A stretch of 12,158 nt of DNA. It comes from a bacterium (GTDB lineage Bacteria; Chloroflexota; Chloroflexia; Thermomicrobiales; UBA6265). The DNA lies in the NCBI GenBank assembly GCA_029977305.1, contig JAPOLF010000043.1:1-12158 (forward strand), in the 5' to 3' direction. Of this stretch, positions 11,396-12,158 are shown one piece after another (position 1 is the first letter of the stretch; each line of letters starts with the position of its first letter). The notes beneath the pieces are model-generated. The model searched no databases and was not told the DNA's origin. It was given only the letters and a program-made list of their open reading frames with translations. Position numbers and translations under genes: made by a program.

Positions 11396-12158
11396 ATGGC
11401 GCAGGATCTCCTCATCATCGGCCTGCCTCGCGCAGGCGCATCTTGGGCAACGCAATCCCTTGCCACGCTGCCCGGGGTCGTCGGGTCGATCCAACCCGAT
11501 CTCGGCAAACTCGGCTGAGGCAGCCCCAGTGCCGCCCGTGTGGCGGACCGCATCACAACAACATTCACCACCGTCCGAGACGCCGCACGAGACACCGGCA
11601 GCGTCCCCTCACGCGCGGTGAACGGCCGCCTCCCCGATGACCTCTTCGCCCGCACACCCGGCCCTGATGGCACCCGCCCCCTGATCGCCCAACTCGGCGA
11701 GGTCGCGGTTCCCTTCGCGCGCGGCACCGATCCCGACGTGGTCATCGCCCACCCGCTGCATGGGCTGCTCGCTGCCCAGAAACTGCAGGACCAGATGCCG
11801 GTGCGCGCGCTCGTCCGCAACCCGCTCGCGATGATCGCCTCGATGATGTCCGTCGAGCCCAAGTTCCGCGCAGAGGGCCTCTTCCCCCGGGTCAACGAGG
11901 TCTACCCGCAACTCGCGAAATCCCTGCGCACCCTCGATGACATCGACGCCCGACGCGTCACCACCGTCTATCACCTCTTCAGCCAGCTCGCCGAGGCGCT
12001 CCCGCGCCAACAGGTCGTCCGCCTCGAGGATCTCGCTGTACTCGATGTTGACGATCTGTGCGGGAGCCGGGGCGAGGGTGGCGGCGGCGGGCGAGGCCAT
12101 GCGCGGTCGAATACTCCCTTCGCAAAGTCCGCAGCGTCAGGCGAGCCGTCGCGCCGCG
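11396..12158 (+). pseudogene. Sulfotransferase-family gene with in-frame TGA, cut by right edge
   Basis: One continuous reading frame encodes a PAPS-dependent sulfotransferase-like protein but contains a single stop, TGA 11516-11518, after 40 residues. Before the stop: MAQDLLIIGLPRAGASWATQ, the strand-loop-helix that binds the 5'-phosphosulfate. After it, in the same frame: DPDVVIAHPLHGLLAAQK, VRALVRNPLAMIASMM (the 3'-phosphate RNP motif) and QVVRLEDLAVLDVDDL. The start is well supported by AGGA (11386-11389), six bases before the ATG and overlapping the upstream TAG. No site suggests re-initiation downstream. The other genes here use TGA as an ordinary stop, so recoding is unlikely; a nonsense mutation (for example CGA or TGG to TGA) or a read error are the simplest readings. 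The frame has no further stop to the window edge, although the last ~100 bases no longer look like this family. Confidence 0.7.

Noticed and set aside
11513..11546. Selenocysteine insertion at the sulfotransferase TGA, with the stems at 11513-11525 and 11532-11546 as a SECIS
   Set aside because: No catalytic Cys/Sec is expected at this place in sulfotransferases, the first stem includes the stop codon itself, and TGA is a normal stop for several genes here.
11609..12100. Minus-strand open frame opposite the sulfotransferase
   Set aside because: Most of it is a shadow (HHRGDHRERVADERAHRH-like text) of the RNP-motif frame. Only its first ~15-25 residues look coding-like, and that is reported as a possible junction, not a gene.
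1..12158. CRISPR arrays, tRNA or rRNA genes, insertion sequences, integrases, phage genes
   Set aside because: No regularly spaced repeats, no tRNA or rRNA signatures, and no transposase or integrase motifs were seen on either strand.

Overview
The window is about 12 kb of GC-rich DNA with short intergenic gaps, strong Shine-Dalgarno sites and ATGA-type overlaps. Codons on coding strands are strongly C-ending. The gene mix (PCuAC copper chaperones, a Tat-exported two-subunit molybdenum hydroxylase, a secreted sortase, a GdmH-like ureohydrolase, MnmA) suggests a Chloroflexota bacterium, perhaps Thermomicrobia-like. That assignment rests on impressions of gene content and composition, so it is only moderately to weakly supported.

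Left part (2-2144, + strand): an envelope cluster with copper-protein folds. It opens with the 3' end of a PCuAC copper-chaperone gene that must continue upstream, because its last residues begin another copy of the same domain and then stop. A hairpin follows, then two translationally coupled genes: a membrane-anchored cupredoxin-like protein lacking the usual His ligands, and a second PCuAC-like protein that has lost nearly all copper ligands. An AT-richer gap carries a plausible sigma-70 promoter overlapped by a perfect inverted repeat, and then a 126-residue single-pass protein with a His/Lys-rich tail.

Middle part (2240-4857, + strand): a coupled pair encoding a [2Fe-2S] subunit and a Tat-exported molybdopterin subunit of the isoquinoline 1-oxidoreductase/aldehyde oxidoreductase (IorAB) type. 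A strong 12-bp hairpin at 4895-4926 separates it from the convergent unit. That minus-strand operon (8590-4963) encodes a ureohydrolase with signatures of the guanidine-hydrolase (GdmH/Sll1077) branch rather than classical agmatinase, followed by an unusual 816-residue fusion of a TPR-like region, an acidic linker, a GT25 glycosyltransferase and a beta-propeller-like region.

Right part (8591-12158, + strand): a 330-bp divergent intergenic region with several inverted repeats and a structured leader ahead of the ureohydrolase. Then come a Tat-signal sortase, a GC-rich hairpin, the tRNA 2-thiouridylase mnmA, a two-helix membrane protein, and a coupled sulfotransferase-like gene interrupted by one in-frame TGA that runs off the right edge. 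The last ~100 bases change composition in a way that suggests a junction or the end of this gene.

Most promising leads: the possible guanidine hydrolase with its structured leader, the decayed or repurposed copper-protein cluster with the truncated domain repeat, the TPR-GT25-propeller fusion, and the single in-frame stop in the sulfotransferase. No CRISPR array, tRNA, rRNA, insertion sequence or phage gene was recognised.
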